A DNA stretch of 64,000 nt from Neoroseomonas lacus. GTDB taxonomy: Bacteria > Pseudomonadota > Alphaproteobacteria > Acetobacterales > Acetobacteraceae. Each line of letters opens with the position of its first letter. Position 1 is the first letter of the stretch. The notes under the pieces are model-generated. The model was not told the origin of the DNA and searched no databases. It saw only the letters and a program-made list of their open reading frames with translations. Below are positions 44,303 to 56,164 of the stretch, piece by piece. The stretch covers positions 1 to 64,000 of the forward strand of contig NZ_BMKW01000006.1 in the NCBI RefSeq assembly GCF_014644535.1. The letters are read 5' to 3'. A program made the position numbers and the translations under genes.

Positions 44303-45876
44303 GCTGCGGCGTGCTCCTGGATGACGGCAGGGAGGCTGAGGCGGAAGACCGCGCCCTCACCCGGGCGGCTCTCGACGGACAACCGTCCTCCATGCGCCTC
44401 GGCGGTGGTCCGGCAGATGGCCAGGCCCATCCCCATCCCCTGCTCGCGGGTCGTGAAGAAGGGTTCGAAGAGCCGCGAAAGCTCGGCCGGTCCTATGCCG
44501 GGGCCGTTGTCCGCAACGATGACAGCGATACGCCCGCCCTCATCAAGGCTGGCGGAGACGCGTATCAGGCGTGGCTCATCACGCACGGCCAGGGCCTGGC
44601 CCGCATTGATCATCAGGTTGACCATGATCTGCTGGAACTGAATCCGATCGCCGCGTACCGGGGGCAGGTCCGGTGCAATGTCGATCGTGAGGTCCACCTG
44701 AGCTGCCAGGAGCTCCCGTTCCACAATGAGAACGGACTCGTCGATGATCGTCGTCATGTTCAGCAACTCCTGCTGGAGTGGCGCCTTCTTCACGAAGGAT
44801 CGGATGCGCGCGACGATCTGGCTCGCCCGGTTGCCTTCGGCCACGATGCGGCTCAGCGCCTGATCGACTTCCGCCAGGTCCGGGGAAGCGCGGCGGAGCC
44901 AGCGCAGACCGGCCTCCCCATTGGTGACCACGGCCATCAGAGGCTGGTTCACCTCATGCGCAATGGACGCCGAGAGCTCGCCGAGCGTCGCCGTGCGAGC
45001 GGCATGAGCAAGACCAGCCTGTGCAGCAAGCAGCGCGTCCTGTGCCTGCCGGCGTTCCGTGATGTCCACCAGGAAGATGAGCACGCTTCCGTCGGGATCG
45101 TCCGCCGGGGGGAAGGTCACTGTGTACAGCAATGGCGTACGGCTGCCATCGGCGTGCAGGAGCTCGGACTCACCTTCGAAGAATGGTTCGCCGCGCGCGA
45201 AGGCGTCCAGGGTCTCGGCAAAGATGCGGTCACCAACGATGCGGAGATTTTCGGCGCTCGCATCGACGGGTTTGGTGGCGCTGCGATTCAGAATGCCGAG
45301 CATTGCCGGATTGACGTCGATCATGCGCACCAGGGTGCGGATGCTCCTGACCTCCTGCAACGCGCCGTCATGGGTAGTGGCGAGATCGTGCCACGATACG
45401 GATCCCAGACCATGCAACGCGGCGCGAATGCCGCGCCAATCTTCCTCGATGACGCCGATCCGACTTGTGTTGAACATGCGGCGATAGCGGCCTTCGCTCC
45501 GCATCAACGCCGAGGTCGCGGCACAACCCTGCAACGCCAGCACCGCCGTAATGCCGATGGCCGAAAGGCTCACCATCGCTCGAAATGTCGCGGAGCCGAC
45601 GGACCGGAATCCGTGTGTTTCGAAATAGGCGATCAGCGTCAGCAGCAGCGTGCCGCCGGCCGCCATGACAATGTCGCGGCGACGCCCAGTCCGCGCCGCC
45701 AGCAGGACGACAACGACATACAGCACGGCCACCGCGCCTTCGAGCGGCGAGATGGTGTCGAAGAGGAAGATCGCAACTGTCAGCAAAAGCGCGGTGGCCA
45801 GCAGCGCATTGCGGTTCGCAGCCGGCCCCGATCGTTGCCCGCCACGCCGCAACGATGCCGGTGGGCTTCGATGCAT
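44299..45876 (-). CDS. Membrane PAS sensor histidine kinase (FixL/DctB-like)
   Basis: A kinase of about 525 residues. The N-terminus has paired membrane helices (LLATALLLTVAIFLFDTI, AVAVLYVVVVLLAA, AAGGTLLLTLIAYF, VSLSAIGITAVLALQ), then a PAS domain, a DHp helix SIAHEVNQPLMAVV with the phospho-His, and an HATPase domain (MVNLMINAGQALA, VIVADNGPGIGPAELSRLFE, GMGMGLAICRTTAEAHGG). The frame opens at 45978, but a start at 45876 (MHRSPP) leaves the 18-bp box upstream as a promoter element. It overlaps the FixJ-type gene by 4 bases, forming a two-component pair. Confidence 0.88.
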   Translation of the reverse strand: MHRSPPASLRRGGQRSGPAANRNALLATALLLTVAIFLFDTISPLEGAVAVLYVVVVLLAARTGRRRDIVMAAGGTLLLTLIAYFETHGFRSVGSATFRAMVSLSAIGITAVLALQGCAATSALMRSEGRYRRMFNTSRIGVIEEDWRGIRAALHGLGSVSWHDLATTHDGALQEVRSIRTLVRMIDVNPAMLGILNRSATKPVDASAENLRIVGDRIFAETLDAFARGEPFFEGESELLHADGSRTPLLYTVTFPPADDPDGSVLIFLVDITERRQAQDALLAAQAGLAHAARTATLGELSASIAHEVNQPLMAVVTNGEAGLRWLRRASPDLAEVDQALSRIVAEGNRASQIVARIRSFVKKAPLQQELLNMTTIIDESVLIVERELLAAQVDLTIDIAPDLPPVRGDRIQFQQIMVNLMINAGQALAVRDEPRLIRVSASLDEGGRIAVIVADNGPGIGPAELSRLFEPFFTTREQGMGMGLAICRTTAEAHGGRLSVESRPGEGAVFRLSLPAVIQEHAAA

Positions 45877-45979
45877 ATCGGTCGTTGGATGTTCGCCCAC
45901 GGATCCGCCGCCATTTCCTGACACGTGAACTGATACAGCAGTTCCCAAGCACGAACGATGCCATGGCTGCGGCGACACA

Positions 45980-45997
45980 GGAACTATACGGAGGTTT
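45980..45997 (-). promoter_or_regulatory. Shared 18-bp box upstream of the sensor kinase
   Basis: GGAACTATACGGAGGTTT (plus strand) matches the box at 43615-43632 with one mismatch. It lies 104 bases upstream of the kinase start at 45876 and argues against the longer 45978 start, which would leave only one base between the box and the coding region. Confidence 0.65.
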
Positions 45998-46266
45998 AGC
46001 GTCGATGCCGCCTGTGCGGAAGTGGACGCTACGCTTGCACGGGCATGACATCCGGCTCGCCATTCGCCAGCCGGGCGAGGAACGCAGGATCAACCCGCAG
46101 ATGCGGGGTCACCAGCGCCGGCGGTCCAAGTAAACAGGCGGCGTTGGATCAAGGGTCGCTTGGGTGCCGCCACCTGCTGATCTGCGATGCCGTGGGTGGC
46201 GGGAGCATTATCTCGTCGGCGAGCGGCGCCGCCCATCCCATGCCGGCCCTTTATCGTCTCCGTGGT
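45998..46266. other. Intergenic, no gene assigned
   Basis: About 270 bases between the kinase promoter box and the fdhD stop. No convincing open frame or hairpin was found. Confidence 0.3.
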
Positions 46267-47082
46267 TCAGGGCGCAATACGGTGCGGATGTGTGCATATC
46301 GTCCGGCGCGCCCCCTTAGCCCAGGCCACGAGGGTCAGGCCTGCATCCTGCGCGATCTCGATCGCAAGCTGCGTCGGCGCCGACAGCGCAACCAGCACGC
46401 CGATGCCGGCGGCAACTGATTTCTGCACCATCTCATAGCTGCAGCGGCTGGTGATGACGGCGAAACCCTCCCCGGGATCCGCCGGCCCCGCGGCCAGCGC
46501 ACCGATGAGCTTGTCAAGCGCGTTGTGACGCCCGACATCCTCGCGCACCAGCACGACGTCACCCTGCGACGTGGCCCAGGCGGCCGCGTGCACGGCGTGC
46601 ACGCGCAGATGCAGGTCCTGTAGCGCCGGCAGGTTCGCGACTGCGTGCGCGATGGCGGAAGGGGCGATCACCTCGCCGGTCCCGACCGGGCTGAGCGGGC
46701 GGAACACCTGGTCAAGGCTGTCGACGCCACAAAGACCACAGCCTGTCCGGCCCACCAGGTTCCGGCGACGCGCCATCAGCGCGGCGAAGCGCTCATGTGT
46801 CACCGTCATCTCGACGGAGATGCCGCGACAGGTCGCGCGTTGTTCGATGTCGAGCAACTCGGTCGAATCCTCGAGAATGCCCTCCGACAACGAAAAGCCG
46901 AGCGCGAAATCCTCCAGTTCCCGTGGCGTCGCCATCATCACAGCGTGCGACACGCCATTGTAGACGAGCGCCACCGGGACTTCCTCGGCAAGGTCGATGT
47001 GTCCGAGCCGCGACATCCAGGCGGCCGAGCTGGCCGCCGGCACGAGGATCTCGGCCGCTGCGGCCTGCATCATCATCGTCAT
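46267..47082 (-). CDS. fdhD: FdhD, sulfurtransferase for formate dehydrogenase-type enzymes
   Basis: A 271-residue FdhD protein, which carries sulfur from a cysteine desulfurase to the molybdenum cofactor of formate-dehydrogenase-type enzymes. The substrate cysteines are in GRTGCGLCGVDSL (CxxC near residue 118), with ELEDFALGFSLSEGI, VREDVGRHNALDKLIG and AVITSRCSYEMVQKS as family blocks. Its start overlaps the cydB stop by 4 bases. Its target is presumably the YdeP-type molybdoenzyme three genes upstream. Confidence 0.92.
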   Translation of the reverse strand: MTMMMQAAAAEILVPAASSAAWMSRLGHIDLAEEVPVALVYNGVSHAVMMATPRELEDFALGFSLSEGILEDSTELLDIEQRATCRGISVEMTVTHERFAALMARRRNLVGRTGCGLCGVDSLDQVFRPLSPVGTGEVIAPSAIAHAVANLPALQDLHLRVHAVHAAAWATSQGDVVLVREDVGRHNALDKLIGALAAGPADPGEGFAVITSRCSYEMVQKSVAAGIGVLVALSAPTQLAIEIAQDAGLTLVAWAKGARRTICTHPHRIAP

Positions 47083-48104
47083 GACTCATATCCTTCCGGC
47101 GTTGTCTGGGCACTGCGGCGAAACACCCAATAGGCATTGGCCTGGTAGGCCAGCACCACCGGCAGCACGATGATGAGACCGAAGCCGATGAAGCGGAGGC
47201 TCTGCGGATCCGACGCGGCTTGCCAGATCGTGACGCTGTGCGGAATGGCGTAGGGCCAAAGGCTGACGGCCAGGCCAGCGAAACCGCACAGGAAGATCAC
47301 CACGCCGAGCAGCAGGGGTCGCACGCGGCTTTCACCCCAGAGGCTGAACCACGTAGCGGCCGAAGCCAGCATGGCCAGCATCGGTACCGGGGCCAGCCAC
47401 AGGATGGTTGGCCAGCCGAACCAGCGCTCGGCGATGCGCGGGTCAACCAGGGCGGTCCACAGACTCACCACGACGAGCATGGCGGTTGTCACGATCAGGG
47501 CTGCGTGACCGCCCTCGCGCGCGAACGTCCGAGTGGTGCCCTCCGAACGCCAGATCAGCCAGCCGGCACCCAACAGCGCGTAGCCACCCATCAGGCCGAC
47601 GCCACAGAGAAGGCCGAGCACGCTCAGCACATCCGTCGCGCTGCCAGCGAACCGGCCGTCATGCACGGAGACGCCATTGATCAGACCGCCGAGGATCATG
47701 CCCTGCGCCAGCGCGGCGAGAACGGACCCGGCACCAAAGACGACATCCCAAGCTCGGCGGAACCGTTCGGCGTTGCCGCGGAAGGCGATCGCCACGCCAC
47801 GCAGGATAAGCGCGAACAGCATTGCCATGACCGGCAGGTAGAAGGCCGATAGCAGCACCGCGAAGGCCGCGGGAAAGGCGGCCCAGAGCAGTGCCGCACC
47901 CATCACCAGCCAGGTCTCGTTGCCATCCCAGATGGGCTCCAGCCCTTCGATCATGGCCAGGCGCTCGACCTCGCGTGGGGCGGCGAGGGAGAGGATGCCG
48001 ACGCCGAGGTCGAAACCGTCGGCCAGCACATAAACGATGCCGCAGAGCCCAAGCGGGGCTGCGAACATGACGGGTTCATCCATGGGCTTCACTCCGGCGA
48101 TCAA
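47079..48104 (-). CDS. cydB: Cytochrome bd-type quinol oxidase subunit II
   Basis: A 341-residue integral membrane protein with the CydB signatures ADGFDLGVGILSL and WDGNETWLVMGAALLWAAFP near the N-terminus and about eight membrane helices. It pairs with CydA to reduce oxygen to water using quinol. It overlaps the end of cydA; ATG 48083 is an alternative start giving a shorter overlap. Cotranscribed with fdhD. Confidence 0.92.
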   Translation of the reverse strand: MIAGVKPMDEPVMFAAPLGLCGIVYVLADGFDLGVGILSLAAPREVERLAMIEGLEPIWDGNETWLVMGAALLWAAFPAAFAVLLSAFYLPVMAMLFALILRGVAIAFRGNAERFRRAWDVVFGAGSVLAALAQGMILGGLINGVSVHDGRFAGSATDVLSVLGLLCGVGLMGGYALLGAGWLIWRSEGTTRTFAREGGHAALIVTTAMLVVVSLWTALVDPRIAERWFGWPTILWLAPVPMLAMLASAATWFSLWGESRVRPLLLGVVIFLCGFAGLAVSLWPYAIPHSVTIWQAASDPQSLRFIGFGLIIVLPVVLAYQANAYWVFRRSAQTTPEGYES

Positions 48105-49424
48105 GGTCGGTGGTGCGTGACGTGGCCACGCCGCGCAGGATCAAGCGTGTGGCAAAGCCGATGAAGACGACAAGCAGCGCGGCATAGAGCAGGAGGAACA
48201 GCAGCAGCGACGTCGCCACAGCCGCCGATGGCACAGGGGAGACAGCGTCGGCCGTGCGCAGCAGGCCATAGACAACCCATGGCTGGCGCCCGGCTTCGGT
48301 GACGGTCCAACCGGCGATCACCGCGACGAAACCGAGCGGGGATACGGCGATGGTCAGCCACTGGAAGCGCCGCGATGCGAACAGGCGTCCTCGCAGACGC
48401 AGGATGGCGCCGGTGATGGCCACCGTCAGCAACAGGATGCCGATGCCGGCCATGATTCGGAAGGCGAAGAAGACGATGGGAACATAAGGCCTGTCCTCGC
48501 GCGGCACCGCCCGCAGCCCCCGCACCTCGCCATTCCAGGAATGGGTCAGGTACAGGCTGCCCAGCCGCGGGATCTCCACGGCGAAGCGGTTTCGCTCGGC
48601 ATCCATGTCAGGCCAGGCGAACAGCGTCGCCGGCACGCCGCGCCCACTTTCCCACAGCCCTTCCATGGCGGCGAGCTTGGTCGGTTGGTACTGCCGCGTG
48701 TTCAACCCGTGCATGTCACCAAGCACGATCTGCAACGGCGCGAGGATCAGCGCCGCCCACAATGCGAGCGAGAAGGCCTTGCGTGCCGCTGCCTGGCCCG
48801 GTTCGCGCAGCAGCTGAATTGCGGAGACGCCCGCCACCAGGAACGAGACGGTGAGGAAGCTCGCCCCGAGCATGTGCATCACGCGGTACGGATAGGAGGG
48901 GGTCAGGATCACCGCGAGCCAATCCGTCACATGGAAGATGCCATCGGCATCGCGCACCACTCCGCCGGGGGTCTGCATCCAGGAATTGGCGGCCAGCACC
49001 AGTGCTGCGCTCAGCAGTGTCCCGAAAGCGACGATGCAACAGGCGATCAGATGCGCGCCGCGGCTGATGCGTCCCTCACCGAACAGGACGATGCCGATGA
49101 AGCCGGCTTCGAGGAAGAATGCGACCAGGACCTCATAGGCAAAGAGCGGCCCGAGCACCCGTCCGGTCGATTGCGAGAAGCCTGCCCAGTTCGTTCCCAT
49201 CTCGTAGCTCAGCACTAGGCCCGTCACCACGCCCATCGCAAAGCTGAGACCGAACAGCCGCGACCAGAAGCGCATGAGGTCGCGGAACACCGGATTGCCG
49301 GTGCGCCACCAGCGGAAACTGAGGAAGGCCACGAAGGCCGCTGTTCCGATGCTGAAGGTCGGCCACAGGATGTGAAATCCGATGGTGGCCGCGAATTGCA
49401 GCCGGGAGAGGATGAGCGCGTCCA

Positions 49425-49425
<1 letters not shown>
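48076..49425 (-). CDS. cydA: Cytochrome bd-type quinol oxidase subunit I (CIO type)
   Basis: A 449-residue subunit I starting MDALILSRLQFAATIGFHIL, with the heme-ligand His in helix I, SYEMGTNW (heme b ligand region), VLGDMHGLNTRQYQPTKLAA and GRQPWVVYG. At 449 residues it is shorter than E. coli CydA (522) and has a short Q-loop, as in cyanide-insensitive oxidases (CioA). ATG 49425 overlaps the molybdoenzyme stop as TGATG, so the two are translationally coupled. Confidence 0.92.
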
Positions 49426-51746
<2,321 letters not shown>

Positions 51747-51903
51747 TTCCGAAATTACGAGCCGCAGTGTCGAGTGCCTCGCCTGCGCGCGCTTTCGAAA
51801 TCCTGAGCCGCGTTTCGTACTTGCCCGAGGCCGTGAGACGGCGACCGGAGACTGTCGCTTGATGCCGCTGTGATGGTCGTGAAGTCGGCACGGCACGCGT
51901 GCT

Positions 51904-52623
51904 TCAAGCCGACGTGATTTGCACGCCCCCGCCGTGGATCGGCACGCCCGGTCGCCGCCAAATCATTGACAAGACGATCAGCGCCGCGACCACGCCTGCG
52001 CCGGCGAGAAGTGCCGCCGGCAGACGCAGGCCCTCGATCGTGGCCGCGCCACCGATCACGCAGGCGATGAATGCAAGCCAGGTGGTAGCGTAGACGCCGG
52101 CTTCCGCGACACCGGTCTTGCCAAGACAGGCACGGGCCAGCGCATCCCCCACGCCGAAGAGAGCCCCAGTCACGTAGCTCCTGCCGATCGAAGCCCCGCC
52201 GATCGCCACATGGTTCGCGTTCTGCATCCCCATCGCGAGGGCGACGAACAGCAGAGCGGCATGTGCTGTCCATGGGCCGAGCAGCATCCAGGCCAGGGCG
52301 AAGCAAAGAACCTCACAGATGAGAACCAGCGGCAGGTGGGCCCGCGCCTCGACCGCTGACATCAGGGAACCCAGGAAGGCCCCAAGCATGAACGCGCCGA
52401 TTACCACGGCCGACAAGATGATTGAGCGCGCATCGCCCCGGGCCAGTGCCATGCCGAGTTGCGTGCTGTTGCCGCTCATGAATGACAGATACAGATGTCC
52501 CGTTGCCATGTAGCCCACCGCATCGTCAAATCCGGCGAGCGTCGTCATCAGTGTCGCCTGTAAGAGGATTTGCCAACCCGGTAGTCGGTCGGTGGTCGTC
52601 AGGGATTCCTGAGGGCGGGTCAT
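51904..52623 (-). CDS. DUF1275 (YoaK-type) membrane protein
   Basis: A 239-residue, six-helix membrane protein of the DUF1275 family. Seen are TLAGFDDAVGYMATGHLYLS, FMSGNSTQLGMALARGD and ALAMGMQNANHVAIGGASIG, the family hallmarks. Function unknown. The upstream in-frame ATG at 52668 is less likely because similarity begins after MTRPQ at 52623. It lies between the molybdoenzyme and oxalate decarboxylase, same strand. Confidence 0.85.
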   Translation of the reverse strand: MTRPQESLTTTDRLPGWQILLQATLMTTLAGFDDAVGYMATGHLYLSFMSGNSTQLGMALARGDARSIILSAVVIGAFMLGAFLGSLMSAVEARAHLPLVLICEVLCFALAWMLLGPWTAHAALLFVALAMGMQNANHVAIGGASIGRSYVTGALFGVGDALARACLGKTGVAEAGVYATTWLAFIACVIGGAATIEGLRLPAALLAGAGVVAALIVLSMIWRRPGVPIHGGGVQITSA

Positions 52624-52743
52624 CCTTGGCCTTTGACCATGGGCGCAGCGTATCGGTGCCGACCGCATGTGCCGATCGACAACGCCGGAACGGCATGTGC
52701 TCGACAGGCGCCTGCATCAGCAGGCCGCCTGTCAGGGCATCAA

Positions 52744-53881
52744 TCAGCGTACGACGGCACGCTTGTTGGGGTTGAGCACGGCCATGGCAGTGTCATCGAG
52801 ATTGAGATGGTCGCGCACCAGCTCGGGTGGCGTCAGGGCCAGCCACTGGTTCAGCGCGACATCCTTGAATTCCGGCTTGTTGAAGACGTTCGGAAGCCGA
52901 ACCGGCGTGGTTCCGATGTTCTCGATGTAGTGCGCCAGAGTCTTCGGCACATAGCCGACATCGCCGGCCCGGTAGTTGAAGGTCCGCGCCTTCGACGTCG
53001 CGTCGAACACGGTCATGCGCGCTTCACCCTGGATGTAGAACTGCCATTCATCGGCATCCGGGTGCCAGTGGATTTCGCGCATGGCACCGGGCTCAAGATC
53101 GATGATCAGGGCGGCCATGTTGGTGACGGGGAAATTCCGGACGTCAACGACGGTGGTGGCTCCGCCGTTCCATTGGCTGGGCGTGAGATCGGCACCGTGG
53201 ATCGTGAACGGCATGGGGGGTCGCTGCTTGGGCAGCCTGGCGAGAACGTCTTCGATCGGCGCTGGAACGGGCAGCGGGAAAATGTACCGCTCCTTGGGCG
53301 GAAGCTGGGCGAAATGTTCCGCGGCAACCCCAAAGTTCTTGGCAATGACATCGATCGGCATATGCGCCATCAGCTCTGTCACCAGCAGCGTCTCGTTCTC
53401 GGAGAAATTGCCGTCGTCAAACACGAGAAGGAACTCGCAGCCCTCCGCAAGACCCTGGATCGAATGCGGAATGCCGGCCGGAAAGAGCCAGATGTCGCCG
53501 GCCTTCAGGTCGTCGACATAGACGCTTCCTTCGTGATCGACCACCGTCACGCGGCAGCGCCCTTCGAGCACGTAGCCCCATTCAGCTTCCTTGTGCCAAT
53601 GCATCTCCCGGACCACACCGGCGCCGAGGCGCATGTCCACGCCGGCCAGGCCCTTGGCGACGGGCAGCTCCCGCACCGTCACTTCACGGGCCCATCCACC
53701 GAGTTCGAGGCGATTATGCGCCATCCCAAAGGAGAACTTCAGGTTCGGGATGGAGCCATTGTCGGTTGCCGGCGGTAGGAAGATGTCGGGATTCTGGCGA
53801 TCGATTTCCACATTGCGCGGCCCGGGATCATTCGCACCGTATGCGCCGCGGATGGGCTTGGGGGATATCCGATGAAGACAT
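52744..53881 (-). CDS. oxdC: Oxalate decarboxylase (bicupin), frameshifted near its start
   Basis: A bicupin collinear with Bacillus OxdC: DRQNPDIFLPPATD, first Mn site REMHWHKEAEWGYVLEG, lid FSENETLL (Glu form, expected for decarboxylase rather than oxidase), second Mn site REIHWHPDADEWQFYIQG, and NYRAGDVGYVPKTLAHYIEN. It converts oxalate to formate and CO2. The main frame opens at 53940 with an unrelated lead. The true start is probably ATG 53881 after AGGAAAA: it reads MSSSDIP, and removing one base from the G5 run at 53860-53864 joins it as MSSSDIPKPIRGAYGAND, matching OxdC. As read, the gene carries a +1 error or mutation. Confidence 0.9.
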
Positions 53882-54010
53882 CTATGTTTTCCTGATGAAT
53901 CCGTTTGATCGCGTGAGCTAGGCCTGACCTGTGGGGACATGAAGTGCCGGCGGAGAACGTCATGCGGAAGTCACCGCATGCCCCCGGCAGCGATCGTCCC
54001 GGCACGCAAG

Positions 54011-54057
54011 CCGACGAGGCCGCTCCCCGACGCATCGTATGGGAGCGGCCTCGCCGG
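54011..54057 (-). terminator. Strong hairpin downstream of the hydrolase gene
   Basis: CGAGGCCGCTCCC (54015-54027) and GGGAGCGGCCTCG (54041-54053) form a perfect 13-bp stem around a 13-base loop; outer CCG/CGG arms extend it with one mismatch. It begins 27 bases after the hydrolase stop. There is no U-run, so it may end transcription by pausing or protect the 3' end. Confidence 0.55.
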
Positions 54058-54083
54058 TCGGTTCCAGCCTGACGGAGAGCCGA

Positions 54084-54926
54084 TCAGGCCCCCGCGAAGG
54101 CCAGCAGGTCCGGATTGATCACATCGGCATGCGTGGTCAGCATGCCGTGCGGAAAGCCCGGATAGATCTTGAGCGTGCTGTTCTTCAGCAGCTTGGCCTG
54201 AAGCAGGCTGGCATCGGCATACGGGACGACCTGATCGTCATCACCCTGCAGTACCAGGGTCGGCACGTCGATGCTCTTGAGATCTTCCGTCTGGTCGGTC
54301 TCCGAGAACGCCTTGATGCCCTCATAATGCGCCTTGGCGCTGCCGGTCATGCCCTGGCGCCACCAATTGTCGATCACGCCTTGCGAGACTTTCGCGCCTG
54401 GCCGATTGAAGCCGTAGAACGGACCCGCCGCGACATCGATGTAGAACTGCGCCCGGTTGGCGGCGAGGGCGGTGCGGAAGCCATCGAACACCTCGATCGG
54501 CGTGCCGCCGGGGTTGCTCGCGGACTTCACCATCAGCGGCGGGACGGCGCTGACAAGCACCGCCTTGGCGACGCGGCCCTGCGGCTGGCCGAACTTCGCG
54601 ACATAGCGGGCGACCTCGCCACCGCCGGTCGAATGGCCGATATGCACGGCGTTGCGCAGGTCAAGATGCTCGGCGACGGCCGAGGCATCCGCGGCATAGT
54701 GATCCATGTCGTGGCCGTCCGAGACCTGGGCCGAGCGTCCATGGCCGCGACGGTCATGCGCCACGACGCGGTAGCCCTTGTCCAGGAAGTAGAGCATCTG
54801 GGCGTCCCAGTCGTCGGAGGAGAGCGGCCATCCATGGTGGAAGACGATCGGCCTTGCATCCCGCGGCCCCCAATCCTTGTAGAAGATGGCGACCCCGTCC
54901 TGGGTGTTGACGAAATTGCTGGTCAT
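54084..54926 (-). CDS. Alpha/beta hydrolase, non-heme chloroperoxidase type
   Basis: A 280-residue protein of the bromo/chloroperoxidase and esterase group. It has the oxyanion HG in [14 protein letters not shown], the nucleophile elbow GHSTGGGEV, the Asp of [15 protein letters not shown] and the late His in YPGFPHGM. These enzymes are perhydrolases or esterases. No signal peptide. It stands near peroxidase and Dps genes, which fits an oxidative-stress neighbourhood. Confidence 0.87.
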   Translation of the reverse strand: MTSNFVNTQDGVAIFYKDWGPRDARPIVFHHGWPLSSDDWDAQMLYFLDKGYRVVAHDRRGHGRSAQVSDGHDMDHYAADASAVAEHLDLRNAVHIGHSTGGGEVARYVAKFGQPQGRVAKAVLVSAVPPLMVKSASNPGGTPIEVFDGFRTALAANRAQFYIDVAAGPFYGFNRPGAKVSQGVIDNWWRQGMTGSAKAHYEGIKAFSETDQTEDLKSIDVPTLVLQGDDDQVVPYADASLLQAKLLKNSTLKIYPGFPHGMLTTHADVINPDLLAFAGA

Positions 54927-55052
54927 GGAAACCTCGACTCTGTCAGTGGTTGTTGACTTGGTGGATCAGCCTTGAAGCAGACCGCGGGCGGGATTGCTCC
55001 GACCTGGCGCGCGTGCAGCTCCATGTCTTGGATGTGCTTTCAATCCGGTTGC

Positions 55053-55625
55053 TCACCTCCTGCCATGACTTGGGCTCCCGCGGCGCACCGCATCTTCGAT
55101 GCCCATCGCCTGCGCCTGCCGCAACTCGGCGACGAGGCTGTCGAGATCGCGCGGTCCGTCGTATCGGAAGCCGTTGATGAACAGGGTGGGCGTGCCATTG
55201 ACACCGCTGCGCACGCCGCCGCGGAAATCGTCGCGGATCTTCTGGTCAAAGCGCCCGTCGAAGGCTTCCGCCACGACACCCGCAGGCAGGCCCAGGCCTT
55301 GGCCATAGGCCAGCAGATCGCGCTCACCGAGCGCCTCCTGGTTCTCGTACAATAGGTCATGGGCCTGCCAGAACAGCCCGGCGCTCGCTGCCATCTCGGC
55401 GAACTCCGCGGCGCGCATCGCGTGCGGATGCATTTCCGTCAGCGGAAAGTTGCGGAAGACGAAGCGCAGCTCGTCCCCCATGGCACGCTGCACGGCCTTG
55501 AGGATGGGATAGGCCTCGCCGCAATACGGGCATTCGTAGTCACCGTATTCGACGAGCGTGACCGTCGCGCCGGCCGATCCCTGCGCATGGTCGCCGGCAC
55601 CGACCGGAATGCTGAGCCGGCTCAC
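55053..55625 (-). CDS. DsbA-like thiol oxidoreductase
   Basis: A 190-residue thioredoxin-fold protein with the active-site CPYC in VEYGDYECPYCGEAYP, the DsbA helical insert (residues about 65-140), and the cis-Pro loop VNGTPTLFINGF. There is no signal peptide, so it is probably cytoplasmic. The start is GTG 55625, overlapping the peroxiredoxin stop as GTGA; the frame extends upstream only as a shadow of that gene. The coupling suggests it reduces or recycles the peroxiredoxin. Confidence 0.83.
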   Translation of the reverse strand: MSRLSIPVGAGDHAQGSAGATVTLVEYGDYECPYCGEAYPILKAVQRAMGDELRFVFRNFPLTEMHPHAMRAAEFAEMAASAGLFWQAHDLLYENQEALGERDLLAYGQGLGLPAGVVAEAFDGRFDQKIRDDFRGGVRSGVNGTPTLFINGFRYDGPRDLDSLVAELRQAQAMGIEDAVRRGSPSHGRR

Positions 55626-56134
55626 GACACAGCCTCCGCCGCACCGGTGCGCGCCGCGATGTCCTGCAACGCCTCGATGATGCCGTCCGCACCGGGATTG
55701 ATGCCGAGCGGTGCGACATGGCTCCATCGGATGACGCCATCCGCATCGATGACGAACAGGGCGCGCTCGGTGATGCCTTCCTTCTCGCGGTAGACACCGT
55801 AGCGTCGCGCGACCTCGCCCTTCGGCTGGAAGTCGGCGAGCAGCGGAAAGTGCAGCTTGCGCTCCGCGGCGAAGGCGGCGTGGCACCACACGCCATCGAC
55901 CGAGATGCCGACGAGCTGCGCGCCAAGGCCACGGAACTCGGACAGGATCTCGTTGTACAGCGCCATCTGGTCACCGCAGACCGGGCTCCAATCCGCGGGA
56001 TAGAAGGCCAGGATCACCGGGCTGCCCCGAAGATCGCCGAGCGAGACCATCTGGTCAGGCGTCGCGGGCAGGCTGAACGCCGGGGCCATGGCCCCGGCCT
56101 GCAGCGCCGCGTTGGGATAGGTGGTGGACATCAT
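55622..56134 (-). CDS. Peroxiredoxin (AhpC/TSA family)
   Basis: A 170-residue thiol peroxidase. The peroxidatic Cys is in FYPADWSPVCGDQM (the usual TPVCT replaced by SPVCG), with GISVDGVWCHAAFA and LFVIDADGVIRWSHV as later blocks. It reduces hydrogen peroxide or organic peroxides. Second cysteine C-H in VDGVWCHAA could be the resolving residue. Operon with the DsbA-like gene. Confidence 0.87.
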   Translation of the reverse strand: MMSTTYPNAALQAGAMAPAFSLPATPDQMVSLGDLRGSPVILAFYPADWSPVCGDQMALYNEILSEFRGLGAQLVGISVDGVWCHAAFAAERKLHFPLLADFQPKGEVARRYGVYREKEGITERALFVIDADGVIRWSHVAPLGINPGADGIIEALQDIAARTGAAEAVS

Positions 56135-56164
56135 GGGCCACTCGCTGGTTCGAATGGTGCGCGG

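Noticed and set aside
44311-45921. 536-codon plus-strand open frame opposite the sensor kinase
   Set aside because: No recognisable domain, and the minus strand encodes a complete kinase.
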